This document shows, in pieces, positions 1 through 12,446 of a stretch of 64,000 bases of DNA (the first letter of the stretch is position 1; each line of letters begins with the position of its first letter). The position numbers were made by a program, and so were the translations under genes. The notes below the pieces were generated by a model that was not told the DNA's origin, made no database searches, and was given only the letters and a program-made list of their open reading frames with translations. Source of the DNA: Planctomycetota bacterium (lineage in GTDB: Bacteria; Planctomycetota; UBA1135; GCA-002686595); NCBI GenBank assembly GCA_002686265.1, contig NZBA01000050.1, positions 124,001-188,000 on the forward strand, in the 5' to 3' direction.

Positions 1-4
1 GGTT

Positions 5-358
5 GGGGGCGCACTGGTTTCGACCGGTTTCGATCACCTCCAGGTTGCGTGTCGGGGACCCCGAGTGACCCCGCAAATCTTCTCGGGACGGCATCAATTG
101 CCAACAACATGCCTCTCGCTGCCTAGTCAACTGGCAGCCGTCTCCGCGCGGAGTACCCGCGGCCGCGTGGAGACGAAAACAGCGGGTTGGTCGGTGAGCA
201 ACGCCTCCTGGCGAGCCGGCGAGAAAACAGGGGAAGCTGGCCAGAGGGCAGTCCGTCCACGGACGTCCCCGCGGCGAGAGCAAATCGTGGACTACACACG
301 TAGACGTCTGGTGCGTGGGGACTCCGGGACGCGGGTTCGATTCCCGCCGCCTCCACCA
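5..358 (+). ncRNA. ssrA: tmRNA (transfer-messenger RNA)
   Basis: Rescues stalled ribosomes by acting first as tRNA-Ala and then as a short mRNA that adds a degradation tag. The 5' end GGGGGCG (5-11) pairs over 7 bp, with one G-U, with CGCCTCC (348-354), followed by the A and an encoded CCA at 356-358. The T-arm GGTTCGATTCC and the 5' CTGGTTTCGACC block are typical. A plausible resume codon is GCA at 73, giving a tag that ends ASIANNMPLAA before TAG at 124-126. The terminal LAA is the usual protease signal; the exact resume codon is inferred. The upstream promoter lies outside the window. Confidence 0.93.
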
Positions 359-468
359 TCCATCTTTTCCTCTCCCTCCGCTTCTTCTTCCTCTCCGCGG
401 GCATGCCCGTCGCCGCGGCTCGGGGGCGCGACGCAAGCCGCCTTGGGGGGCGGATCGAAGCGAGCGGG

Positions 469-1230
469 CTAGGCGAACAGGAAGTCGCTCTGTTGCGACC
501 AGACCGCGTAGCGGAAGAGCGGCGCGAGGCGCAGGAGCTCGGCGGTGAGGTGCTCGGCGGCGCCCTCCTCGAGGGCCGGGCCGCGGGCTCCTGCGGGGGC
601 GGGGAAGCGGCGCTCGACCGCCAGGGAGTGCTCGCCGGGAGTCCAGAAGGACAGGAACTCCTCGAGGCGCTCGCGGGTGAGCTCGCCGCAAGGCCACTCG
701 CCGCGCCAGTCGTGCAGGCGCAGGCGGAAGCCGCCGAGCTCCCCCAGCAGCTCGAGGAGCGCACCCGGCCCCTCGGCGGCGGCGCGTTTGGACAGATTCT
801 GCCCGTCGTACCAAGCGTCGGTGTGGATGCGCAGGGAGACCTCGAGGGCCTCGGGCTCGATCGCCACGCACAGGTAGGCGTTGCGGTAGGCCGAGTCGAG
901 GTCCTTGGCCAGATCACGGCCGAGCACCTTGCGCAGGCGCACCTTGTCCGCCTTGGCGCGTGAGAGGTAGGCCCACAGGCGCCGCACGCGCCCGCCGTTG
1001 AACTGCGAGGGATGGTGCAAGCTCGTGCGGCACTCGAGCTTCACGCCCGCCGCCGCCAAGGGCGGCAGGGATGCCTTCCCCACCGCGAGCAGCTTGCGGC
1101 GCGCGACGAGGCGCCGGTCGTCGTACTGGCGATCGCGGCAGAGCCCCTCGGAGAGGACGTGGAAATCGCCCTCCTCGAACAAGATCGGGCCGCTGTGCGG
1201 ACGGGGATCGGGAGTGCGGGTCTGCGCCAT
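469..1230 (-). CDS. Conserved-looking hypothetical protein
   Basis: A 253-residue soluble protein that I do not recognise. It has no signal peptide or membrane segment. The middle holds an alternating strand-like part (AYLCVAIEPEALEVSLRIH) and an HDWRGEWPCG motif; the N-terminal third is basic and helical. I chose the ATG at 1230 because the longer reading upstream is arginine-rich, low-complexity translation running into the divergent promoter region. It is transcribed divergently from the molybdenum hydroxylase operon and convergently toward ssrA. The 110 bp between its stop and the tmRNA hold nothing I can name. Coding quality (codon third-position GC, no long competing + ORF homolog) supports a real gene; the function is unknown. 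Confidence 0.7.
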   Translation of the reverse strand: MAQTRTPDPRPHSGPILFEEGDFHVLSEGLCRDRQYDDRRLVARRKLLAVGKASLPPLAAAGVKLECRTSLHHPSQFNGGRVRRLWAYLSRAKADKVRLRKVLGRDLAKDLDSAYRNAYLCVAIEPEALEVSLRIHTDAWYDGQNLSKRAAAEGPGALLELLGELGGFRLRLHDWRGEWPCGELTRERLEEFLSFWTPGEHSLAVERRFPAPAGARGPALEEGAAEHLTAELLRLAPLFRYAVWSQQSDFLFA

Positions 1231-1288
1231 GATCGCGGATTCGGGACGAGGAGACCTCCGAGCGCGCGCACGGCCAGGGCGCGGGCGC

Positions 1289-1318
1289 TTGCGAGGAACG
1301 GTGCGCGAACCGTATACG
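1289..1318 (+). promoter_or_regulatory. Candidate sigma-70-type promoter of the hydroxylase operon
   Basis: TTGCGA (1289-1294), an 18-bp spacer and TATACG (1313-1318) sit in the gap between the divergent hypothetical gene and the hydroxylase operon. Transcription would start near 1325. This favours the ATG at 1358 over the in-frame ATG at 1319, which overlaps the -10 box. Confidence 0.45.
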
Positions 1319-1357
1319 ATGCGCGGCCCACCCGTCCCGTTTCTCCTCGCCTCGCCG

Positions 1358-3613
1358 ATGACGCCCCTCCCCGAATCCGACACGCCCGCACCCCTCGGCA
1401 ATGCGACCGCCCCCGCGAGCGGGAGCGTCGGCGCCCGGCCCACGCGCCCCGACGGCGCCGGCAAGGTGGACGGCAGCGCGGTCTACGTGGACGACTTGGC
1501 GGTCGAGGGCGCGTGGCACGGAGCCACCCTGCGCAGCGAGCGGCCGCGGGCGCGCTTCACCCTGGACACCTCGGCCCTCACCGACCGCGAGGTCGTCTGC
1601 CTGACCGCCGCCGACGTCCCCGGCACCAACCGCATCGCCCTGATCGCCGACGACTGGCCCGTCCTGGCGGACGGCGAGGCGCGGCACGTGGGGGAAGCGC
1701 TCGCCCTGGTCGCCGCCCCGACCCGCGCCGAGGCCCGCGCCGCCGTCGCCGAGCTGCGCGTCGCCTACGAGGACCTGCCGGCCGAGGTCGACCTCGACGA
1801 CGCCTTGGCCGGCTCCGCTCGCGAACTGGCCGCCTGCGCCGTGGAGCACGGCGACGTCGTGAGCGGCCTCGCCCAGGCGGCCCACGTGCTCGAGGCCACC
1901 TACGAGACCGCCCACCAGGAGCACGCCTACATCGAGCCACAGGGCATGATCGCCGTGCCGCACGACGACGGCTCGGTGGAGGTGATCGGCTCGCTCCAGT
2001 GTCCCTACTACGTGCACCACGCCCTCGTCGCCCTGCTCGGCTGCGAGGCCGAGGGCGTGCGTGTCCGACAGGCCGTCACCGGCGGTGGCTTCGGCGGCAA
2101 GGAGGACTACCCGGACATGATCGCGGCCCACGCCGTGCTGCTCGCCGCGCGCGCCGGGCGGCCGGTCAAGGTGATCTACGACCGGCGCGAGGACATGCTG
2201 GCGACCACGCGCCGCCATCCCTCACGCGTACGCCACAAGACCGGCGTCGACGCCGACGGCAAGCTGTTGGCCGTGGAGATCGAAGTGCTGCTCGACGGGG
2301 GCGCCTACACGACCCTCTCGCCGGTCGTGCTCTCGCGCGCCGTGCTGCACGCCGCCGGCCCCTACGCCTGTCCCAACGTGCGCATCCGCGGCCGAGTCCT
2401 GGCGACGAACACGGCCACCAACGGCGCCTTCCGCGGCTTCGGCGCGCCCCAGTCCCAGTTCGCCGCCGAGCGCCAGATGGATCGGGTGGCGCGCGAGGTC
2501 GGCGTCGATCCCCTGACGATCCGCGAGCGCAACGCCTACCGACCCGGCGACGTCACTCCCACGGGCCAGGTGCTCGGGGCGAGCACGAGCGCCCACGCTT
2601 GCTTGGCCGAGGCCGAGCGGCGCACCGGCTTCCGGGAGCGCTGGAAGGCCCTGGAGGGCGAGCGCGCCGCGGCCCGCGACGACGGCCGTCCGCGAGGGGG
2701 GATCGGTCTGTCCTTGTGCTGGCACGGCGTCGGCTTCACCGGCAACGGCGAGCGGCGGATGGACTCGCCGGTCGCCGTGCGCTTGGCGCCGGGCGGACGC
2801 CTGGTCGTCCTCGCCGCCTCGACCGACATCGGCCAGGGAACGCAGACCGTCCTGGCCCAGATCGCCGCCGAGGCGGCGGGCGTGCCCTTCGAAGCGGTCG
2901 CCCTCGCGCCGGCGGACACCGCCGTGGTGCCGGACTCGGGACCGACGGTCGCCTCGCGCACGGTGATGGTCGTCGGCGGCATCCTCGCACGCGCCGCCGC
3001 CGAGCTCGCCCGCCGCGTGCGCGAGCACGCCCCCGGCGAGTCCTTCGCCGCCGCGGCCGACGCCTGGCTGGCCGAGCGCGGAGAGCTCGAGGTCGTCGAA
3101 CGCTACGCCGACGACGGGACCGTCTTCGACGAGGCCACCTACCGCGGCGACGCCTACGCGGTCCACGGCTGGGGCGCCGACGTGGTCGAGGTCAGCGTCG
3201 ATCCCGACACGCTGGTTACCCGCGCCGAGCGGGCCACCCTGGTGTGCGACGTCGGCAAGGCCATCCATCCGCTGCTCTGCGCCGGTCAGGTAGAGGGCGG
3301 CAGTCTCCAGGCTTTCGGTTGGGGGCACCTCGAGGCCGCGCGCCTGCGCGACGGCCGCCTCGAGCAGGACAGCTTCTCGACGTACACGATCCCGACCTCT
3401 CTCGACGCCCCGGCCATGGAAACCGTGCTGCTCGAGCACCCCGGGGGCAGTGGGCCGCTGGGCGCCAAGGGCGTCGGCGAGATCCCGATGGACGGCGGCG
3501 CTCCGGCCCTCTTGGCCGCCATCGAGAACGCGGTCGGGATCTCCGCCGCGCGCATTCCGGCCACCCCCGAAGTGCTCTTCGAGGCCCGTGAGCGGGGAGC
3601 TTCCGATGAGTGA
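1358..3613 (+). CDS. Xanthine dehydrogenase-type molybdopterin-binding subunit
   Basis: Large molybdenum-cofactor subunit (751 aa) of a three-subunit xanthine dehydrogenase-family hydroxylase. It oxidises a purine-like or aromatic heterocycle using water as the oxygen donor. The ORF shows GGGFGGKE near residue 242, SRAVLHAAGPY, GAFRGFGAPQ and a C-terminal [10 protein letters not shown]. In the bovine enzyme these places hold Glu802, Arg880, the AFRGFG loop and the catalytic Glu1261, so the purine-hydroxylase residues appear intact. There is no fused FeS or FAD domain; those are the next two genes, which overlap head-to-tail (the next ATG lies at 3606, before this stop). First gene of the catabolic operon. 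The exact substrate is an inference; other family members act on aldehydes, CO or nicotinate. Confidence 0.88.
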   Translation: MTPLPESDTPAPLGNATAPASGSVGARPTRPDGAGKVDGSAVYVDDLAVEGAWHGATLRSERPRARFTLDTSALTDREVVCLTAADVPGTNRIALIADDWPVLADGEARHVGEALALVAAPTRAEARAAVAELRVAYEDLPAEVDLDDALAGSARELAACAVEHGDVVSGLAQAAHVLEATYETAHQEHAYIEPQGMIAVPHDDGSVEVIGSLQCPYYVHHALVALLGCEAEGVRVRQAVTGGGFGGKEDYPDMIAAHAVLLAARAGRPVKVIYDRREDMLATTRRHPSRVRHKTGVDADGKLLAVEIEVLLDGGAYTTLSPVVLSRAVLHAAGPYACPNVRIRGRVLATNTATNGAFRGFGAPQSQFAAERQMDRVAREVGVDPLTIRERNAYRPGDVTPTGQVLGASTSAHACLAEAERRTGFRERWKALEGERAAARDDGRPRGGIGLSLCWHGVGFTGNGERRMDSPVAVRLAPGGRLVVLAASTDIGQGTQTVLAQIAAEAAGVPFEAVALAPADTAVVPDSGPTVASRTVMVVGGILARAAAELARRVREHAPGESFAAAADAWLAERGELEVVERYADDGTVFDEATYRGDAYAVHGWGADVVEVSVDPDTLVTRAERATLVCDVGKAIHPLLCAGQVEGGSLQAFGWGHLEAARLRDGRLEQDSFSTYTIPTSLDAPAMETVLLEHPGGSGPLGAKGVGEIPMDGGAPALLAAIENAVGISAARIPATPEVLFEARERGASDE

Positions 3614-4079
3614 GCGCTCGACCTTCCGATTGAACGGGCGCGAGGTCGTTTACGAGGGCGATCCGCTCGCGCGCCTGCTCGACGTCCTGCGCGAGGCACA
3701 GGGCCTGACCGGCACCAAGGAAGGCTGCGGCGAGGGCGAGTGCGGTTCGTGTTCGGTGCTGCTCGAGGGCGCCGTGGTCTGCTCCTGCCTGGTCCCCGTG
3801 CTGCAGGTCGACGGGCGCGAGGTGCTGACCATCGAGGGGCTCGCCTCCGACGGCGCCCACGGCGCCCTGGGCGAGGTCCTCGTGCGCGAGGGCGGCGTGC
3901 AGTGCGGCGCCTGCACACCGGGCGTCGTCGTCACCCTGCGCGCCCTCCTCGAGCGCGACCCGGCCCCGTCGCGCGCCGCCGTCCGCGAGGCCCTGGCGGG
4001 CAACCTCTGCCGCTGCACCGGCTACGAGGGCATCCTGCGCGCCGTGGCGGCCTTGGTCGGTGGGGAGGAATCGGCGTGA
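3606..4079 (+). CDS. Xanthine dehydrogenase-type 2x[2Fe-2S] subunit
   Basis: Small iron-sulfur subunit (157 aa, the usual length) that carries electrons from the molybdenum site to the FAD subunit. The N-terminal plant-ferredoxin cluster is formed by CGEGECGSC and a downstream Cys. The C-terminal helical domain has the second cluster motifs QCGACTPG and LCRCTGY. It starts at ATG 3606, eight bases before the upstream stop ends, and its own stop overlaps the GTG of the FAD subunit. This tight coupling is typical of stoichiometric subunits. Nothing unusual was seen in the cluster ligands. Confidence 0.92.
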   Translation: MSERSTFRLNGREVVYEGDPLARLLDVLREAQGLTGTKEGCGEGECGSCSVLLEGAVVCSCLVPVLQVDGREVLTIEGLASDGAHGALGEVLVREGGVQCGACTPGVVVTLRALLERDPAPSRAAVREALAGNLCRCTGYEGILRAVAALVGGEESA

Positions 4080-4951
4080 CGCGCGCCTTCCGTCCGACCG
4101 ACCTCGCCGAAGCCCTACGCCTGTTGGCCGACGTTGACCTCGGCGCACGACCGATCGCCGGCTGCACCGACCTCTTGGTCTCCAAGACCGCCGTCGGCTG
4201 GAGCCCCGCCGCCGTGGTCGACCTCCTGCGCCTCGAGGAACTGCGTGGCGTCCGGCGCGAGGGCGAGCGGATCGACGTCGGCGCGGCCGTGACCTTCGCC
4301 GAGCTGCGCGCCGACCCGCTCGTGCGCCAACACCTGCCGATCCTGGCCGAGGCGGCCGCAACCGTCGGCGCCTGGCAGGTCCAAAACCGCGCCACCCTGG
4401 GCGGCAACCTGGCCAACGCCTCGCCCGCGGGGGATTCCCTGCCGGTCCTCGCGGCCCTCGGCGCCGAGCTGCAGCTCGCCACAGCCGACGGCGAGCGGCG
4501 GGTGGCCTACGACGACTTCCACCTTGCCTACCGCCGGACAGCCCTGCTTCCCGGAGAGCTGATCGTGCGCGTGCGTCTGCCCGTGCCCGCGCCGGACGCG
4601 GTCGGGGCCTTCAAGAAGGTCGGGACTCGCGCCGCCTCGGCGATCAGCAAGGTCGTCGTGGCCTTCGCCGCCCGCGCCGGCGGTGGCGTGCTGCGCGAGG
4701 TGCGCCTGGCGGCGGGGAGCGTCGCTCCCACGCCGCTGCGCCTGCGAGCGGCGGAGCGCGTCCTCGAGGGCAGCGCGCCCGACGCGACGGCCGCCGATGC
4801 CGCGTCGAGTGCGGCGCGCGGTGCGGTGCAGCCGATCGACGACGTGCGCTCGACGGCGGCCTACCGCGAGTGGGTCCTCGGACGCGTCGTGCGGCGCATG
4901 GTCCTGGAAGTCGGCGAAGCGCGTACGCGGGCGGGCACGGCGGCGGGCTAG
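4076..4951 (+). CDS. Xanthine dehydrogenase-type FAD-binding subunit
   Basis: Medium subunit (291 aa) that binds FAD and passes electrons to NAD+ or another acceptor. The N-terminal half has the FAD motif region PIAGCTDLL and the family signature TLGGNLANASPAGD; the C-terminal half is the CO-dehydrogenase flavoprotein C-terminal type. The GTG start at 4076 overlaps the TGA of the iron-sulfur subunit, with a GGGGAGGAA ribosome site just upstream. With the two preceding genes it forms a complete L-M-S hydroxylase. I cannot tell from sequence whether the acceptor is NAD+. Confidence 0.9.
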   Translation: MTRAFRPTDLAEALRLLADVDLGARPIAGCTDLLVSKTAVGWSPAAVVDLLRLEELRGVRREGERIDVGAAVTFAELRADPLVRQHLPILAEAAATVGAWQVQNRATLGGNLANASPAGDSLPVLAALGAELQLATADGERRVAYDDFHLAYRRTALLPGELIVRVRLPVPAPDAVGAFKKVGTRAASAISKVVVAFAARAGGGVLREVRLAAGSVAPTPLRLRAAERVLEGSAPDATAADAASSAARGAVQPIDDVRSTAAYREWVLGRVVRRMVLEVGEARTRAGTAAG

Positions 4952-4962
4952 AATCGGTGGCG

Positions 4963-7604
<2,642 letters not shown>

Positions 7605-7608
<4 letters not shown>

Positions 7609-8698
7609 ACGAGCACGAGCGCACCGAAGAGGACCGACCCGACCGGACCGGCGGGCGGACGTTGCGCGGCTGGGTCAACGCCCACACGCACATGTACTCC
7701 GCCCTCGTGCCCTTCGGCCTGCCCGCCCCCGATCCGCCGCCGCGGGGTCTGGGCGAGATCCTCAGGAGAGTGTGGTGGCGTCTCGACCGCGCTCTCGACC
7801 ACGACTGCCTGCGCGCCGCCGCGCGCTGGTGCGTGGCCGAGTCGCTCCTGTCGGGGACGACGGCGCTCGTGGACCACCACGAGTCCCCCGAGTTCATCGA
7901 GGGCTCTCTCGACGTGCTGGCCGACGCCTGCGAGGATCTGGGGATGAGGGCACTGCTGTGCTACGGAGCGACCGAACGCAACGGCGGCCCCGATGAGGCT
8001 CGCCGGGGACTCGAGGAGTGCCGGCGGTTCTGCGCGACCAATGGGCGCTCCCTGGTGCGCGGAGCGGTCGGCCTGCACGCGGGTTTCACCGTCTCCGACG
8101 GGATCCTGCGCGAGGCCGGCGACCTCGCCCGGGCCCTCGAAACGGTGGTCCATGTCCACGTCGCCGAGGGCGTCGAGGACGTCGAGGACGCCCGGCGCCG
8201 AGGCTACGCCGACCCGCTCGAACGCCTGTTGGCCTGCGAGGCTCTGCCGGCGGGATCGGTCCTCGCCCATGGCGTACACCTCGAGGCGTCCAGCGTGCGT
8301 CGCGCGGCGGAGCACGGCCTGTGGCTGGTGCAGAACCCGCGCTCCAACCGCGCCAACGGCGTCGGCTATCCGCGCGCCCTCGGCGCCAGCGAGCGCGTGG
8401 CCCTGGGCAGCGACGGCTTCCCCTCCGAGGTGATCGACGAGGGCGAGGCGCTGCTGCGCGAGGCTGCCGCCCACGGGGAAGCGGTTCAGCTCGCCGGAGC
8501 ACGGGTCGCGGCCGGAGCCGCCCTGGTCGCCGGGCCCCTGGCCGACGTGCCGCCCGCGCGCGTGGGCGTCGGCGGAATCCAAGTGGGCGAGCGCGACGTC
8601 GTGCGCGACGGCCGACTGGCCGGGGCCGACCTCGACGGCCTGCGGGCCGAGGCGAACGAACAGGCGCGCCGGCTCTGGCGGCGCATGGAGGCGATCGC

Positions 8699-8702
<4 letters not shown>
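7605..8702 (+). CDS. SsnA-like metal-dependent amidohydrolase, short form
   Basis: Cytosolic amidohydrolase-superfamily TIM barrel (365 aa) that would hydrolyse or deaminate a cyclic purine-derived intermediate. Metal-ligand motifs are in order: NAHTHMY near the N terminus, [22 protein letters not shown], then [11 protein letters not shown] and LGSDGF. The order and the NPRSN block resemble SsnA and guanine deaminase. It is shorter than SsnA: the N-terminal half of the flanking beta-sandwich is absent, since the HxH motif comes only about 28 residues in. ATGA overlap with the upstream hydroxylase and GTGA overlap with the PLP gene downstream show strict co-transcription. Substrate unknown; ssnA also sits beside selenium-type hydroxylases in E. 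coli-type purine clusters. Confidence 0.78.
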
Positions 8703-10188
<1,486 letters not shown>

Positions 10189-10192
<4 letters not shown>

Positions 10193-11487
10193 ACCTCGCC
10201 GGCGAGGTCGTCTGCTCCGGGTGCGGCACCCCGGCGGCCGACAGCGTCGAGTTGCCCACGCGCTGCGCGTCCGCTCGGGGGGGCGACGATGTCGACCACG
10301 TCCTGGTGCGCGAGCTCTGCTTCGCCGGCTGCCGCTTCCCCTTCGACGGGGAGCCGGCCACCTGGGTGCGCTTCCGCGAGTTGCTCTACGCCTACCGCGC
10401 CGCGCGGCGGGCGGGGGCGAGCGACGAGCGCTGGTGCGCCCGGGCCCGCGAGCTCGACGAGCGTCTGGGAGCCCTGGGGAGCGCGGGCTTCGTCCCGACC
10501 CCTCTCGCCCGGGAACCGGAGCTGGCGGCGGAGCTCGGCGCGGGCGAGCTGTGGGTCAAGGACGAGAGCGCGGGCGTGGGCGGCACCCACAAGGCGCGCC
10601 ACCTCGCTCCTCTGGCCCTGCACCGGCTGGCGACCGACCCCGAGCGAACACCGCGGCTGGCCGTCGCCAGCTGCGGGAACGCCGCCCTGGCGGCGGCGCT
10701 CTTGGCGCGTGCCTGCGGCTGGCCGCTGGAGGCTCACGTGCCCGCCGACATCGACCCCGCGGTCGCCGAGCGCCTCGCATGCCTCGGCGCGCGCCTGGTC
10801 CGCTGCGCGCGGGACGGCTCCGCCGGCGATCCCTGCCAGCGCTCGTTCTTGGCGGCACTGGACGAGGGTGCGGTGCCCTTCTCGTGCCAGGGCAGCGCCA
10901 ACGGTCTGGCGATCGAGGGCGGGGCGAGCGCGGTCTGGGAGGTGGTCGCCGAGCGCGGCCCCGACGCATTGCCCTTCGACAACGTCGTCGTGCAGGTCGG
11001 CGGCGGCGCCTTGGCGAGCGCGGTGTGGACCGGGTTCCGCGACGCGAACGACCTGGGGGCGATCGAGCGCCTGCCGCGCCTGTTCTGCGTCCAGGGCGAC
11101 GGGTGCGCTCCCCTGGCCGCGGCCTGGCGGCGCCTGGAGGAGCGCGGCGCCCTCGATCCCGCGGGCCTCGCCGCCGCCGTGCGCCGCCGCGGAGAGGTGA
11201 TGGTCCCCTGGGCGCAAACTCCTAGCGGGCGCGCCACGGGGTTGCTGGACGACGAGACCTACGACTGGGCCGCGCTCGTGCGCGGCATGGCGGCCAGCGG
11301 CGGCGAGCCGCTCGTCGTCGGCGACACCGACCTGGCCCGCGCCCGGGAGGCGGCCGCGCGCCACACCGACCGGCCGATCTGCGCCAGCGGCGCGGCCGGC
11401 CTGGCGGGCTGGGCCGCCCTGTGCCGGCGGGGAACCGTCGGCCCCGACGAGCGCAGCCTGGTCCTGTTCACGGGAGCCGTCGAATGA
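10189..11487 (+). CDS. PLP-dependent enzyme, threonine synthase / diaminopropionate lyase-like
   Basis: Second fold-type-II PLP enzyme (432 aa). It begins with a short CSGCG zinc-knuckle-like segment, then PTPL and [18 protein letters not shown], where the lysine of the THKARH motif is the predicted Schiff-base residue. [12 protein letters not shown] and a phosphate-binding [11 protein letters not shown] follow. KDES in front of the lysine is shared with YgeX. The most likely role in this operon is beta-elimination or replacement on a small amino acid such as 2,3-diaminopropionate, but threonine synthase-like chemistry cannot be excluded. It overlaps both neighbours by 4 bp. Codon use matches the rest of the operon. 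Confidence 0.75.
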
Positions 11488-12446
11488 GCGGAGAGGGAAA
11501 GAGGATGCTGCGAGCGGCCCTGACCCAGACGCGCAACGCCTACGCGCCCATGCCCGCCACCGTCGGCGAGCTGGGCGCCCTCGCCGAGCGCCTGGAGGAG
11601 GTGCGCGCCGCGAACGTCGCCCATCACCGGGAGCTCGCGCGCCGAGCCGCCCGAGCGGGCGCGCGGGTGATCTGCTTCGGCGAGCTGTTCACCGGGCCAT
11701 ACTTCGCTCTGGGTGCCGACGAGCTGTGGTTCGGCCTGGCGGAGGACGCCCTCGCGGGTCCGACCGCCCGGGCCCTGCAATGCACCGCGCGCGAGCTGGA
11801 GCTGGTCGTGGTCGCGCCGCTGTTCGAGCGCACCGCCGACGGGCGGCGCTTCAACACCGCCATCGTGATCGACGCCGACGGCGCGCTCTCAGGCCGCTAC
11901 CGCAAGGTGCACATCCCCGCCGGCAGCAACGAGCGCGCGGGGTTCTGTGAGACCTTCTACTACGAGGGCAGCGACGGCCGGCTCGACAACTCCCAAGCCG
12001 ACGTCTCGGAGAACCCCTTCTTCCCTGTCTTCGAGACCGCCGTCGGGCGCATCGGCCTGGCGATCTGCTACGACCGCCATTTCGAGGGCGCCATGCGCTC
12101 TCTGGCGCGCAACGGGGCGGAGCTGGTCTTCTCACCGGCGGTGACCTTCGGGGAGCACTCGCGCCGCATGTGGGAGCTCGAGTTCGCCGTGGACGCGGCG
12201 CGCCACGGCCTGTTCATCGGCGGCTCCAACCGCCTCGGCGCCGAGGAACCCTGGGGCGTCGAGTACTTCGGGGCTTCGGGGTTCTGGGGCCCGACCGGGG
12301 CACGCGAGCCGGCGGTCGCGCAGGACTCGGACGAGCTCGTCCTAGCCGACCTCGATCTCGCGGCCCTCGCGGGCGCGGGCGCGGGCGCGGGCGGCTCGGG
12401 CTGGGACCTGGAGCGCGACGCGCGGCCACAGACCTACTCCGACTGA
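11484..12446 (+). CDS. Nitrilase-superfamily amidase (N-carbamoyl amide hydrolase-like)
   Basis: Carbon-nitrogen hydrolase (320 aa) with the family's catalytic triad visible: Glu in [10 protein letters not shown], Lys in YRKVHIPAG and Cys in [10 protein letters not shown]. These flanks resemble beta-ureidopropionase and N-carbamoylputrescine amidase, so removal of a carbamoyl group to give CO2 and ammonia is the best guess. That fits a ureido intermediate from purine breakdown. An alternative start at ATG 11505 has a better ribosome site (GGGAAAGAGG) and begins right at the first core strand; ATG 11484 is kept because it overlaps the upstream stop. The tail is Gly/Ala-rich. The 3' end overlaps the convergent YgfK-like gene by 13 bp. 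Confidence 0.83.
   Translation: MSGEGKRMLRAALTQTRNAYAPMPATVGELGALAERLEEVRAANVAHHRELARRAARAGARVICFGELFTGPYFALGADELWFGLAEDALAGPTARALQCTARELELVVVAPLFERTADGRRFNTAIVIDADGALSGRYRKVHIPAGSNERAGFCETFYYEGSDGRLDNSQADVSENPFFPVFETAVGRIGLAICYDRHFEGAMRSLARNGAELVFSPAVTFGEHSRRMWELEFAVDAARHGLFIGGSNRLGAEEPWGVEYFGASGFWGPTGAREPAVAQDSDELVLADLDLAALAGAGAGAGGSGWDLERDARPQTYSD

Noticed and set aside
65-472. 135-codon ORF inside the tmRNA region
   Set aside because: The region is explained by ssrA; only the short tag frame ending at 126 is translated.
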